This document shows positions 1-12,305 of a stretch of 64,000 nucleotides of DNA, piece after piece (position 1 is the first letter of the stretch; each line of letters starts with the position of its first letter). The position numbers and the translations under genes were made by a program. Below the pieces are notes generated by a model. That model did not search any database, had not been told where the DNA came from, and saw only the letters and a list, made by a program, of their open reading frames with translations. Origin of the DNA: Topomyia yanbarensis (Eukaryota > Arthropoda > Insecta > Diptera > Culicidae); NCBI RefSeq assembly GCF_030247195.1, contig NC_080672.1, positions 157,735,167 through 157,799,166 on the forward strand, given 5' to 3'.

Positions 1-922
1 TTTTAGCCAAATCGATATTGTCATTATCTCATATGTTTGGTTCGAAACCAAGGGGTATGAAATAGGGTCACAATAGGCTCTACTACCATAATAGGCACAT
101 CACCCTATATATGAACCGCACACAGATATAGTGCGTTGAGGTGTTGAATAAGAATGTTAGCCTATAGTTACCCTCAACGATCTGTCATGCCTAAAAAGAC
201 AAAAATCTGTAATTTTTTTTGTTAAATTTCTAAAAAAATCTATGAAAAATCGCAATATTTCCAAAAGTTTTTGGAAATCTGTTGAATCTTCATCAAAATG
301 CCAAAAAACTTCCATATGTGAAAAAGAAGAAATTCACAATAATAACCACAATACCCAAGTAGCACGCTTTGTTACTGTATAGTATTTGAAACTCTCATGG
401 TAACAACTATGTTATGGAAAAAGCGCACTTTGTTTGTATGTTGTGCAACATGTTCCTAATTACAGCAAAATAATGCAAACAAATAGCTGCGCCATTTGTC
501 GAGCACTGGGTAGTTGGACTGTTCTGTTTTTGGGTGGAATGGCAAACAAAGAAGCATTTGCAACTTGCTAGACTGTTTGTGCAAGTTAGCAAAGTTTCAG
601 ATTAGTTTCACAACAGTTGTTGATGTTTGCATACTTAACACTTTTGGCCAGTTCAATAGTTACATAGTTGCACAATCTGTTTAAAAACCCGTGGAAATTC
701 TTTTCAAATATATTCAACAATAAAAAATATTGTGTAGCAGTTGTGCAACATTTAAAACTTTCAACAAGTTGCAATTGCTACTTGGGTAGCTGTTGCTCTA
801 TGATTTCAGGGTAAATACTATTGTAAACTTCAATTTTTGGATAATATAGTTATTGTTTGTTTATTGTTTATTTGTTTTATCGTCACCAACAGACCCCTTG
901 GCCCCAATGGTGGTTACTCAAA
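1..922. other. AT-rich DNA, no gene seen
   Basis: No coding region, TIR or TSD could be supported here. Short open frames lack codon structure or splice context. The last bases are where the LINE fragment on the minus strand fades out. Confidence 0.5.
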
Positions 923-1760
923 CTAATTACATTTCAGAATACACATTATTTTAGTTTTTATCGAATTACTTGTCAGGTTGAAGTCAAAAACTGTCGCCAC
1001 ACTGTTAAACACACGCTGGAGTCCGGTAACATCGCTCAGGCACCCATAGTTAGTTCTCCTGAACGAGACTCGCAGAAGAGAGTTATTGCGCAGAGCTCGA
1101 ACGCGCACCCTGGCAGACTGTAAGTCGGAGATGAACAGGGCTCGAGAGCAGTCCCTCCGGCTGCTTAGAGTATCGAGCTGTATTAACTGAGAACGGTTTT
1201 CGTAGCTCGGCAGCTGAAATCTGTTTTGCCAAGGAAGATATCGGAGTGCAAAGCGTATGAACCGGCGTTGGACGGCCTAGATTCTGTCGTCGCCGTTCTG
1301 GTAGTAAGGGTTCCAAACAGCAGAACAATATTCCAATGTTAAGCGAACCAGCGCGCAATAGAGAGATTTTAAACAGTATACGTCCTTAAAGTTTTTTGCT
1401 ATTCGGAAGATGAACCCAAGCTGTCTGGATGCCTTATCCACAATGGACGATGTAGGTGGTTTGAACGTTAGTGCCGAATCCATGATGACTTGGACTCTTG
1501 GAATACTCGAGTCGAAAGTAGTTAAACTGAATCGGATGGCGTTTCCGCGTGAACGTAACGATTGAGCATTTACTCGGGTTTAAAACCATTCTGTTTAGAT
1601 CACACCACGTACTGAAGCTCTCCAATTCACTCCGAAGAAACTTGGCATCGGTTTTATCCCACATTTGTCGAAAATATTTTATGTCGTCGGCAAAAGAAAG
1701 GCGGGGTCCTTGTAATTTGGTGTTGACGTAATTGAAGTAGAGAAGGAAAAATTCAAAAAA
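923..1760 (-). pseudogene. 5'-truncated, broken LINE ORF2 (RT and C-terminal region)
   Basis: Read on the minus strand, this encodes the second half of a non-LTR retrotransposon reverse transcriptase. The RT active-site segment LSFADDIKYF lies near 1700 and is followed by a stretch ending in NPSKCSIVTFTRKR. Then come an EYCSAVWNPYY block near 1320, a VQRRFIRFALRYLPW block near 1250, and a C-terminal block with RTNYG, ending FDFNLTSNSIK near 950. These are family marks of jockey/CR1/R1-type LINE ORF2 proteins. The copy is dead: there is a frameshift near 1485-1500, an amber stop near 1278, and the 5' portion (endonuclease and early RT) is missing. The exact clade cannot be fixed by eye. Confidence 0.8.
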
Positions 1761-1869
1761 GGAATTTTTATTTTTGATGCTTAATGTCTTTAAGGTGCAT
1801 AAAACGTCGAGATTTGATGCAAACTCGAAAAAAAATTTGACGAAAATTCCCTTTTTTGGATTTTGGCAC

Positions 1870-2185
1870 ATTTTGGCCTTTCTGATATAGAAAGGTTATG
1901 CAATCACTCTGAAAAACGTCAACCTAAAAACGTCAACCTAAAAACGTCAACCTAAATTTTTTTTGACTGGCATAAGGCATAAGGATATTTTTTTGTTCCA
2001 AGTGTTTCACCGTCGACACGTAGCTCATCAAGTTCATGGCTGGCAATCCATTGTGTATAAGTGCAAAGTGTACTAAGAATGTAATGGACATCTCCACAAT
2101 TATGTTGAACATAAACAGCCTCCGAACCATAGTTTAGAGAAATGAGAAAGGCACGATTGCACTGCTTGTGGACTAAGTTCATTTA
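1870..2185 (-). repeat. End module of a mosquito-type modular repeat, reverse orientation
   Basis: On the minus strand this resembles the segments at 16805-16985 and 39897-40010: a cytosine-rich CCTTTCTC motif followed by AATATAATTGTG-like sequence and a TTACATTCTTA motif. The stretch at 1876-1915 also matches, reversed, the CTTTCTAT-GAAAGGC terminus seen at 44560-44580. A short tandem run of AACGTCAACCTAAA (about three copies, 1914-1956) sits inside. No coding potential is evident. Confidence 0.55.
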
Positions 2186-2819
2186 TGCACTTTGTAGAAC
2201 TTTATATTCACTTACATTTTTTATGCTATCACTTTAACAATCAGAAATATCCTATGAACTCTAAACTATGAAGATTCGGCCACTCTTTTCTTTTGAAGAT
2301 TTTGTGACGCCAGTAGTGCAGATAGTCAGTATGATTTTAAGTGCCTATCCTGATCGCGGGGCCCCCAAAATCCTGGGGCCTCTGGCATGGGCTCACAGTG
2401 CGGTACCGGTTGAGTTTTTCCAGTACTTTCTTTTATACTTTCTTTTTCTTACTTTTATACAATTAAATGATTCATCAGATTCTCAAAGTGTTGTGCGAAT
2501 GTGTAAAGAACAATCTAAGGGCAGAAATATGAACTAGCTCCATTATAAAAACCATGTGGTTACGACAAAACTTAAAAAGTTGCTCTGTACCCCCAGGAAC
2601 TTTTTTGATGTTGCTAGTATATGAAAAGGGAAAGTCCATTCTTTCATATCTCGAAGTTTCACGGATGCTGATTTTTTTTTAAATTGCTCTTATGTTTACA
2701 ACTTGTTCTTAGTTATACTCGAAAAATGAAAGTTAATAAATGTTATCAAATGATCAGAAAAAAACATCACTACCACAGCTATATCTGCTATGACAACGGC
2801 TGTTCAGTGGTGTGAGGGG
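2186..2819. other. Unassigned DNA
   Basis: No gene, TIR or TSD found. The one open frame here (near 2268-2537, plus) has no recognisable domain. Confidence 0.4.
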
Positions 2820-2996
2820 GGGTCAGGTTTAGCGTGAAAAACACTTCTTTGCTACCTATTTAGAAATTTGGGGGAAGTGAATTGATCAAAACTTTAAAAT
2901 ATCGACAAGCGACTTGATGACGAAACTTTTTGTAGAACGTCTTGGAAAGAAACACTATTTTCGGTGTTAACTGCCATTCAAAAACTACTTAACCGT
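2820..2996 (+). repeat. Dispersed repeat, copy 1 of 3
   Basis: Matches 57277-57505 and 61965-62205. Shared landmarks in order are a GTGAAAAACACTT block, a GAAGTGAATTGATCAAAACTT-like block, ATATCGACAA, TGACGAA followed by CTTTTTGTAGAACGTC, and TGCCATTCAAAAACTAC. It is non-coding. One copy lies inside a hAT-type element, so this may be an older repeat carried along by transposons. Confidence 0.7.
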
Positions 2997-3604
2997 TTTA
3001 TTTCAAGTTTTGCTGATGCATTCTATAAAAAAAAACCTAACCCCTATGTTGAGTTTTTCAGATAATTTTTCAATTAAGGGGTTTTACTCATAAAATTGCG
3101 GAAGTTTTCGTAAAAAATATCAAATTTTTTAATCGGAAGCCGCGCAAATGCCTCAACGAACGAGCAGCCGCTGGTGCGCTAAGACTTTCAGAGCAGCTAG
3201 ATTTTCAGAGCATCGTGCACTCAGTGCACTAGCGCGACTTACAGAAGGTTAATTAAAAATTATCTCGAGAACTCCAAGTAGATGTTAGGTATTTTTTACA
3301 TAGTATGTGTATGCAAAGTTTGAAATAAATCTGTTAAGGGGTTACATACCTTTTTGTGCGAAAAATTTCAAGAAAGTTTGAATTTACGTTAGGTATAAAG
3401 CAATGATTTTATTACACCCACATTTTAGTATTTTGGTAGTGCATTTTCAGCGAAATAACCAATCATAAGTTTATAAAAACATATTGATAATAGGCGGAAT
3501 TATGGCTTTTTCCCCGAAACCAAATTTTATTTAAGAGGTTTACGGTGATCACGATTGAAGACCAATAGATCAACTAAAATTCCAAAACTCAAAAAATTCT
3601 ATAG
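2997..3604. other. Unassigned AT-rich DNA
   Basis: No gene found. A 13-bp word GTGATCACGATTG at 3546-3558 is repeated inverted at 4666-4678. These may be the outer ends of the foldback that follows. Confidence 0.35.
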
Positions 3605-4450
3605 GTGTATGAGTATTAGAGTGGGACACGGTTACATGAAAAAAAAAATTTTTTGCTCCGAGCAACTTTTTGGGTACCATTTAGGCTCTAAAACAACTGT
3701 GCAAATTCTAAGCTCGCTCGGTGAAACTATATTTTTGTGCCCACTGTTTAAAGTTTACATGGGATTTAGATGGGGAAACTGGCTTTCATAAAATAATTCT
3801 TCCGGAAGTCGCCCATAACCACCTAAAAATAAATCAATATGTTGTTTTCATAGGAAATTTATCAAGGAAACAAAGTCTCGAAGACCGTAAAACGATCTGA
3901 CGCTTGTGAAAAAAGATATTAAGCAAAACCCAATTGATGCTCTGACGATTGATGAAAATTTCAATTATCATAGCATCACTACTGCTGACGATCGAATTGT
4001 AATTTTATAACTCTCTCTTATTGTGTACAAAAACCTCATTTAATCCCTCAAAACTCTTGTGGTGAGACCAAATAGCTCAGGTTATTGATTTGAACCCAAT
4101 AAGAGCAAGCAAAAAAGGCTGCTTTTGAATTGAGATTCACCAGCAGTAGTGCTAGAAAAATGAATATTCTATCAATCGTAAGCATCAATCGGTTTCTGTT
4201 TCTTTGTTAAATTTCCTATGAAACCACATATCGGTTCATTTTTGGGAGGCAATGGACGACTCCTGGAGGAATTGTTTTGTGAAAGTCAATTTCCTCATAC
4301 GAAATCCCATGTAAACTTTAAACTGTGGGCGCAAAAATATAGATTCACCGATCGAGCTAAGAATTTGCACAGTTGTTCTAGAGCCCGAAAGGTATCCAAA
4401 AAGTTGCTAGGAGCAGGAATCTATTTTTGTTCTACCCTAATGAGTATCCC
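3605..4450. repeat. Diverged foldback (long inverted repeat)
   Basis: The segment from about 3605 to 3990 is matched, inverted, by about 4115 to 4450. One clear pair is the block near 3737-3758 and the reverse complement at 4311-4332, around GCCCAC-GTTTAAAGTTTAC. Another is GCAACTTTTTGG near 3664 and its complement near 4400. The arms are clearly diverged with small indels, so the hairpin is old. A matching 13-bp word at 3546 and 4666 could mark the outer limits. This is consistent with a foldback/MITE-type DNA transposon; no transposase is present. Confidence 0.7.
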
Positions 4451-4678
4451 TTGTACCTTAACGACTAGTTGAATATATAATAATTTTTCCTGCATTCGGG
4501 AGCGTTTTTTCCCAAAAAATCGTTGTTTAAAGCTCTAAGTATTAAAAAATTCTCATTCACAAAACAAAACTTTATGCATAACAAATGTATCGTTAAGGAA
4601 CAAGAAAAATTAATTACGATCAATTGAAATTTTTTTTAAGAAAATCGGTTCAGTGGTTTTCGGGCAATCGTGATCACG

Positions 4679-5699
4679 AGAACCCATTTTTTTGGAAAAA
4701 TTACATTTTGAAAGGGGGCGTTTGGTGTAGTGGGCAAAAAAAGTTAACGAATTTTACAGTAAAATATGAGATTTTTCGGTTTTCATGAAGCCATTTTCCG
4801 AAACTCGAACCTTTTTTTCTATTTTTGTGGTTCATCGACTAATTACAGGTCTAAGCTTTACCAAACTTATTGAATTTCCCTATCAGACAATTATCGAGAG
4901 TTATCGTGTTCGTCGCGGCGCTCTTGGAACGTTCGTATGCGTGGCTCTTTGCGACTGAAAATATATTTTAGTGCACAAAGAATGTACAAATAAATATTAA
5001 CATTACAAGAAAGATCCATTGTTACCTTGCCTTAAAAATCGTAAACCAAAATATCCTTCGGTTTGAGCACTTTACACTAGACGCCCCCATCAAGGGGCCG
5101 TTATCTGTCTTTTGGAGAAAAATAAGACAATTTTTGTTAATTTTCTGTGTAATAATGAAAAAGTGTAATAATTTTGGGTATTGATGGTTAAAGTTCTTTA
5201 TTATTCAACACGTCATAAAACAGAATCTGGGTGATAATCAAAATGGTGATAACCGTCTGGGTCTGCACGCGGAACGTGGTCCAAAAACTATGAGCTTACT
5301 TGTAGTAAACTGAAATAAAAAATCTTCATATTTTTTAAATCGAAATGAAAATCTGAAATGACCATTTTGAAGCCCCAATTTTGAATTTCACCATTAAAAT
5401 TGGTAATTTTTAGGCCTTTTCGTTACTTTGCAAAAAATAAACTTACTTTGTTTATTTTCGTCCAAAAGAAAAGTTACGAGATGAACGTTGAATCTCAAAA
5501 TAAACAGCATTTATTTTTACCGAGGGTTAAGTGACGAAATAATGTTTCACGACTGTAAAAAATAACAGAAGTAATATTTCGTTTAATTCCAAATTTAATT
5601 TTTAAGGTATAAATCTCCGACAACGCAGGTAATGTACTACTGATTTTGGTACCCCTCTAAGATTTTTGCAGCATGGAAAACCTTAAAAAATGTACGTAG
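4679..5699. other. Unassigned DNA
   Basis: No coding region or repeat boundary could be supported. Confidence 0.4.
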
Positions 5700-5711
5700 A
5701 TGCACGATTTT

Positions 5712-5877
5712 TTTTATTTCGATTACAGAGGTTTTAACCTTTAGGTTTTTCACCTCTTCGGGTTAGAAAAATCTCTTAAGGAAAAATCTCTAACTCTATG
5801 TGCGGGTTTGGGAATCGAACCCAGGTGAGCTGCATATACAAGGCAATCAATTTACCAACTACGCTATGCCCGTCCCC
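5712..5877 (-). mobile_element. tRNA-derived SINE with 12-bp TSD
   Basis: On the minus strand it starts with a tRNA-like head carrying an A box TAGCGTAGTTGG (5855-5866) and a B box GGTTCGATTCC (5811-5821), the internal RNA polymerase III promoter. A non-tRNA body follows, then an A-rich 3' end. The flanks repeat ATGCACGATTTT at 5700-5711 and 5878-5889, a target-site duplication typical of LINE-mobilised SINEs. From memory it resembles the Feilai-type SINEs of Aedes; that name is unchecked. It could be mis-called as a tRNA gene, but the body, poly-A end and TSD argue against that. Confidence 0.88.
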
Positions 5878-5889
5878 ATGCACGATTTT

Positions 5890-7049
5890 CATACAAGTTA
5901 AGGGGTTGTATACAAAGTTGGAACTCAAAAAATCGAAAAAAAATTATTGAATATTCTGAAAGTACATACTTTGGAAAATATCTGTGCGAAATTTCATCCA
6001 GATCGGAGCGCTAGATTTTAAATTACAGCCGTTTGCAGTGCGCTGGTTCTTCTACGAATGAAGTGGACACAACACTTTAAACGCTATTATCTAGGAATGA
6101 AGTTTTTTGAGAAGTACCATTGCGGTGTTTGTATTTACATTCTCGTGTACTTCAATTGCTCCTTTTTCATTTAAAAAATTTCGATTCTTTGCAGTGAATT
6201 TTTGTTTAACCCTCAAAAAGGCAACCGGGTCTCAGAGGCCCGGCACGTTACAATTTTTTAGTTACAAAAAAATGTGTATGCAGTATAAGCTTGGGCATGG
6301 AAATTTTGATAAGTAGCTTTGAAATCTATTACAAAAATAAAGAATTGTGAAATTTTCATCTATGGAGTGATGCGCAGCTATGTTTGAATTTTTTACATGC
6401 ACAAAAAGGCAAGCCGGGCCAGGCAGGCCCGGTGTGCATGCAATATTTACTAGGAATACCACGTGTTTTATACATTAATATTTATCTGAAAAAAAAACAT
6501 TTTGATGAGTTCATCTTCATATTAGCAGGATTTTTTTTTCATGTTTCGATTGATTTTATCTTTTTACCTTTTCTTATAAGAAAAAAATCTTGAAAGTTTG
6601 AGCGAATTCTATACATTTCTTTTATAAAAAATGTAAAAATAGCATGCGATAATGACGTGTGTCATATTTTTTTGGGTAAATGCTTTTATTTCACCCACTG
6701 TGGTCTACTTGACAATTATTTGGATACATCATAATCTAACTCTGTCGTTATTGTCTATTTTTGTTGTCTATTCTTTGTGTTATAGTTGTCGTAATTATTC
6801 AAATTGTAGGATCTAAAAGCAACAAAAAATTGAAATGGCTATAAGACGATATGCCCCATGTTATAAATTGTCTCAAAGAATCTGAAATAATGGAAGAAAT
6901 TCGAGCAAATTCAACAGCAGACGATTCCGAAACTGATTTGCAAAGCGTGGAAGAAGATGTGAATGATATTGCTTTCGACGATGAATCTGATGCAGAAAAA
7001 TATGAATATGTACTCCGGTTATGCATCAGAAGAAATTAATAGCAACCCA
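5890..7049. other. Unassigned DNA with two GC-rich near-palindromes
   Basis: No gene found. Two near-palindromic motifs stand out against the AT-rich background: CCGGGTCTCAGAGGCCCGG at 6225-6243 and CCGGGCCAGGCAGGCCCGG at 6414-6432, each preceded by AAAAAGGCAA. A related form lies near 11474-11495. They probably belong to a small repeat family. Confidence 0.4.
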
Positions 7050-7345
7050 GAAACATTTATTGGTCGTGTTCAAACGAAATAGAGCTCAGAACCAATCGAC
7101 AGTCGACGTGATCTTCCGGGTACTGACCTTTTTACATTCATCGCCTTATACGCTGAAATCGGGATTTGCTGCGTGTTCGAACTCATCATCCTGTAATTTC
7201 GGAACCGGAAGTCGAATCAATTAGAAATTCAACAGCAGCCAATAGGAATGCTGTACCTTTCATTTGAAACCAAGTTTGTAAAAACCGGTAAAGAATTCGC
7301 TGAGAAATAGGTATGACATTATCTTAGGAACTTGGTAAGTTCCCC
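7050..7345 (+). repeat. Modular mosquito repeat, part 1 (interrupted)
   Basis: Contains the diagnostic blocks CGGAACCGGAAGTCG, TTCATTTGAAACCAAG and AACTTGG-AGTTCC, which recur at 18536-19076, 26870-27290 and 43736-44580. The copy continues at 9731-9898 and again at 11216-11455; the gaps are two transposon insertions. Confidence 0.75.
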
Positions 7346-7353
7346 CGGCCGGG

Positions 7354-9730
7354 CCCGATCAGAAAGACATAACAGAAAGCTATCAAATTTATATCTCATG
7401 TTGATATTTATTACTCACTGTGTTATCTTTGTGATATCCCAATCAGCAAGGCAAGCAAACATATATCAAGATTATATCTTCCGGTGATATCATTGGACTG
7501 CTAATATGATATTAAAGTACGCATATAACGATGATGTTATAATAAGTTATACATATGTTCTTTCACAATTATCTTTGAACGCTAACGGTAAACTGTAAAG
7601 CGGGCAAATGACCATATGGTTAAAGCTCCAATAAACAAATCAAACAATCAACTGTGAATGACTGTTACATTACACAAATAACCGTCCATTATTATAAGAT
7701 TATGTACTTTCTGAGACACTCATATGACACACAATTTCGAATATGGGGCTAATGATTTCAATGCCTTTATTCAATTTTTTTTGGAATCGTGAAGTTATCA
7801 ACAAGATATTTTAAAGTTTATGATTTTCATATAAAAGTTATTTTGAAAAAGATGCAGGAAGTATCAAGCACTCCAGATGAAATAATAAAACGCGAATTGA
7901 AATAAAAAAGCATTTTAAAACTATTTGTTATGGTTTAGTCAAATGGTTATATGATTAATTTTCTTTTAATCGATTGTGCATATTACGAAAACGAATTTTC
8001 AGAGCTTAAAAACTTTCTGTATACTGATTTCTACAATATCGTTATGTATTTTGAGGATCTTCGAGGATCTTCAGTCCGATTTCTCCAAATTATGCGGGTT
8101 TTTCATGAACAATTAAAATTGGCCAGTTTGTGCGTTCTTCGAACTACCAAAGCGTTTCATTTTTTTAAACTTCGCATAAAAATGTTTGAGTTACTTGATT
8201 GTTATATCTTTTCATTCCATGTAAGATAAGTTTGACATTTTACGGTTGAACTGACAATTGCTTTGAATGCGCAATGTTCTAATGTTTCTGCTGTATTCGA
8301 TGGTTTTCGTTCGTCTTAAAAAAATCATCGAGCTAGCAAATTTTCGTAATAGTCAAGATACTTGATTCATTTTGTAGAAAGTTAAAACAAAATAAGGCGA
8401 CCTGTTCAAATTGTTGAAATATTAATATTTGTTAGTATGCTGCATAAAGCTGGCCTAGAAATCTCTGATTATATACATATCCCAGCTAGTACTATCGTTC
8501 GCTGTTACAATTTAAATGAATTTTAAATAATGCTTGAAGTAGCTAAAAACTTTAATGTAAAATATTGAATAATTCCCCTTAAAATAAAATAAAATTTAGA
8601 ATGGAAAATATATTTTAGAAAAACTAGAATTCTTCACACCGAAGAATCCTCAACAATTTCTCAAATTTTCTGATTATCTGCTATAATATCCGCAGTTGAT
8701 AGATTGCATTTGTATTTCTGGGAATTATTAGGTTGCGATAATTGTACTGACTTCATCTTTCCCATATTAAAAGTGCTAATAACAAAACCTCTTGAAATTT
8801 CAAAAAGCAATCCTCAAAACTATGGTATTTGTTTATTTGAATCTATTCGGAATCATAAATAACATTTGCCGTATTCTCCGTTAAAAAATGTACGTAAATT
8901 ATCCACTCAATGTTACCACATCGCGTCGACATTATTACTAGAAATCGTGTAAAACATGTTAACGTACAAGAGAAGCGCTGATGTGCACTATTCAGAATCT
9001 AAAAATAGCCACTTTCCTAATCTGCAAAGATACCATAAAGCTATTCAGTCTATCGTAATTTAGACAGCTGTAGTAGTGAGTAAAACTGCATGAAAACAAA
9101 GCGTATGACATAAGGAAAACAAACAGTCCTTAGGCTTTGGCAAAGTTCAATGTATGCGTTCTGGAAACAAGATGCATCTATAATCGTTTTGGTCTTGACG
9201 GATGCGAGGAATATTATGCTAAAATTAAACATCAGTCGAAAGCAACGTCTTTGGTTCATGCAGGAAACATCCACATAAAACTCAGAATACCCAGGTTCAA
9301 ATCGCTATAATCCACAAATAACCATCAGCGTGTCATATATTCGTAATAACCAATCAGCCAGCAGGTATGCAATCATTTGACCAAACTATAAAAAGCTTTT
9401 GCTACATGAAGCTTTTTGCTGCCAAACGAAAACGCCTTAATGTATGCTATATTTTTCTATTCTATTCTATTTTTAGATCTGCACGCTAAATTTGTTGATA
9501 CTATATAATAGGTAATACAAGCCATATTGGCCGTGGGAGAACCTAACAAAATTTGTTATAATTCTGATAGAAGCCTATCACAGGTTGTCATATTTTTGAT
9601 ATAGACTAGAAGAATTTCTGTTATGTTTTCTGTTATTTTACCAACTAACGAGACCAGAGTTATTACACAACTTGTTATCATAACAAAGTAACACAGTCTG
9701 TAATAATTTTGCTATTTCTTTCTGATCGGG
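7354..9730. mobile_element. TIR-bounded element inserted in the modular repeat
   Basis: It is bounded by perfect 14-bp terminal inverted repeats, CCCGATCAGAAAGA at 7354-7367 and its complement at 9717-9730. The subterminal regions are rich in GATAT/ATATC and GTTAT/ATAAC words on both sides, for example near 7395-7560 and 9580-9710. The surrounding modular repeat is collinear if this segment is removed. No TSD was clear, because both junctions run into C/G tracts. No transposase was seen; the longest open frame (7951-8229) has no recognisable domain. Superfamily unassigned. Confidence 0.65.
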
Positions 9731-9898
9731 GGGGCATCAAGAACCGCCATAGCTGGCCAATGTGGTCGAAGTGCCTTCGGTGGGTCATTAATGATCTAGA
9801 CATGCAAAGCCAAGTAATATTGCACATATTTTAATATATATTGCATCATTTGGATTTCATGGTGGTAACAGTTTCTATAGAAATTTGCTGTGTGATTG
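9731..9898 (+). repeat. Modular mosquito repeat, part 2
   Basis: Resumes the copy begun at 7050, with CATCAAGAACCGCCATAG, GGCCAATG and AGCCAAGTAATATTGCA blocks. It matches 27120-27290 and 18985-19076 in order. It is cut at a TA by the next element. Confidence 0.75.
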
Positions 9899-9900
9899 TA

Positions 9901-11215
9901 GGGGAACTGGGGGTAAGCCCGACACCCTGGGTAAGCCCGACACCCCACGAATTTTCCCAGATATCAAATTTTAAATCATATAATAATGACAGGATATTGT
10001 TAGTACGATTATTTTAGGCATTTCGATACACATCGATGCCGTATGGATTCATTAAACGTCAACAAAATAAACAAACCAAGCGAAAGCAAAGTTGATGCGC
10101 GTTTGGATGTTATTTTTAGTTGATACATTTTAAGGTTTTAATAACACAAAAGCTTTGAAAATAACCAGTTTTTGTGTCACGCATTCTATTCTACTCTCCA
10201 TATCGTTATTTGTGTGTATTGAAGATAAGTTTGAGTATTTCAATACTGTTAATTGAGCATTTAACAAAAATGGGCGCTGTTGGGGTAAGACCGACAGGTT
10301 TTGGGTGGGGTAAGACCGACACGGTGTTCAGATGATTGGGTTCGTTTTTGAATCGATACAAACGACTGGGCATATTTGTTGTATTCAATTATACTATAAT
10401 TACGTCATGTTAATAATTGAAATACACGGAAACTATTTTTTTTACATTTATTTATCAGTATTATCTCAAGCCGACCAAACGAAAATTAAGAATTAAATTG
10501 AACGTGATTCATAGTTATATTACAAAAAGAAATGAAAAGTATAATCTAATATGAGATTTTGAAATGATATTGATGAAAAATTTTCATTGACCGTCGGATT
10601 ATTGATCAACGGTGTTCCGAAAAATCCCAACACGAACCGGATAGCTTATTACGAAGCGTGCGTCACTTTTAAGTGAATGAGTCCTAGTAACAGCGTATAT
10701 AATCTGCTTGCAGAACAGCTCTTCTTCGTTATAATGGCTATACAAGCTCGAAAGAATTACTTGAGAAAACCCGTACCATAATATAAACCATGCGTTAAAC
10801 ATTATTTATCCATAACACCACGCATTCGAATGTTCTTCCTCTTGCTACGCGATGAAACTACAGAAAGCATGCGTTTGCATCACACATACTCATATACACA
10901 TAATTGCACTTTATCACACATACACAATACATTTTTAATGGAAAAAATTGGACAAAAAGAAAGTTCAAAAGAGGGTCGCTCTTGCCCCTTTGGGGTGTCG
11001 GTCTTACCCGCAGCGTTTTTAAAATGTCATTTTTCTCCATCTTTTGGCAGCCAATAATTTTTAATGAATTCAATTTTTTGAAGCGCTAAAAAAATATATA
11101 TTTTGTTAAGAATAACCTAAACAAGGATTATGCACAGAATATACAATTTTAGGAGCTTTGTGGAATTTTAGAAAAATTATTGCGCTTAAGGTGTCGGACT
11201 TGCCCCGCGGTCCCC
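9901..11215. mobile_element. TA-flanked TIR element with internal copies of its own ends
   Basis: The termini are imperfect inverted repeats: GGGGAACTGGGGGTAAG at the left, and GGGGACCGCGGGGCAAG as the complement of the right end. Each is followed by the word CCGACACC or a variant. TA dinucleotides lie at 9899-9900 and 11216-11217, the TSD of Tc1/mariner-like and some other superfamilies. The end motif recurs inside: direct near 9932, 10281 and 10307, inverted near 10989-11010. No transposase gene was seen, so the element is non-autonomous. Confidence 0.72.
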
Positions 11216-11455
11216 TACTCTTCAACACGTAACTTGAGACTAAATTTGTACAAATCGGTCCAGCCACCTCAGAGAAAAATCGGTGAGATTGTTTGCCACA
11301 TACACACATCCATACATACATACACACACATACAGACATTTTACGATCTCGACGAACTGAGTCGAATGGTATAAGAGATTTGGCCCTGCGGGTCTCGGTT
11401 AAAAAGTCGAAATTTCGACCGATTGCGTAACCTTTCTATATGAGAACGGCAAAAA
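11216..11455 (+). repeat. Modular mosquito repeat, part 3 with CA/CATA microsatellite
   Basis: Third piece of the copy begun at 7050. It holds an ACACATACA-type microsatellite (about 11297-11337), a TCTCGACGAACTGAGTCGAA block, a GGGTCTCGGTTAAAAAGTCG block, and the terminal CCTTTCTATATGAGAACGGC. The same ending is at 44466-44580. Confidence 0.75.
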
Positions 11456-12305
11456 GGAGCTTGAATTTAGACGGGCCTGAGAGGTCCGGCTTGCCCTTTA
11501 ATGTTAGGATTTTAGCTTGCCTTCACAAGGGTTAAAATTTTGAACACCACAAATCTCACTTTTTTGGTCAACATTTTTATTGCAAGAAAAACATTTTTTA
11601 TTAAGAAACCGTTCCGTTCAAGTACACCACTACATTTTTCTTCAATAATCTTTTTAGTTTTTGGATTTCAGTTAAGCGGTTCGGCTATGAGATCGTTCAG
11701 CGCAAACCTCTGCAAAAAAACGTGGTTCGGGAAATGGGACATAACTCCGCCAACCTTGAATATTTTTTTAATAAACTTTTTTTTCTATCTTTTTAGTTTT
11801 TTCAAATGAAATTTGCATGAAACACTTTAAAAAATCATGAACTTAGCTGACTTTTTCGCCACAACTCTGTATATAACCCCGTGATAGCACAAATGCTTAA
11901 AACATGAGCATCTCCTTTCGGCATCAATGTAGCTGGAAATGTGGACCGTTATATCTACGATTTAATCTGAATCAATTAATTATGCGTGCTGGCCCGTTGG
12001 TGGCTGATGCCGGTATCAAACTCAAGGGAACAAATGCGGGGAAACAGCATCGTGCAGACCACCAACCAACGAGCAAGTAAACAGCAATTTAATCGGTAGT
12101 CATGTCTGTATGTACATACCTACCATTCGAGCAGCCGTGTATGAGTGAGTGACCTATTTGACATCCGATCCTTCAAGCATCCTTTGGTTTCACTCACCAC
12201 AGGTACAACAGACCCGTGCGCCGACCAATGTATATTATCAAATTATGTTTGGGGAAAATAATTGCAAATTGTCACGAATACACGTTGGTCCGATGGGTGT
12301 AGGAT

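Noticed and set aside
5801..5877. tRNA gene on the minus strand
   Set aside because: A and B boxes are present, but it continues into a SINE body with an A-rich end and has a 12-bp TSD.
7951..8229. 92-codon frame inside the 7354-9730 element as a transposase
   Set aside because: Phe/Leu/Tyr-rich composition as expected from AT-rich DNA, and no transposase motif.
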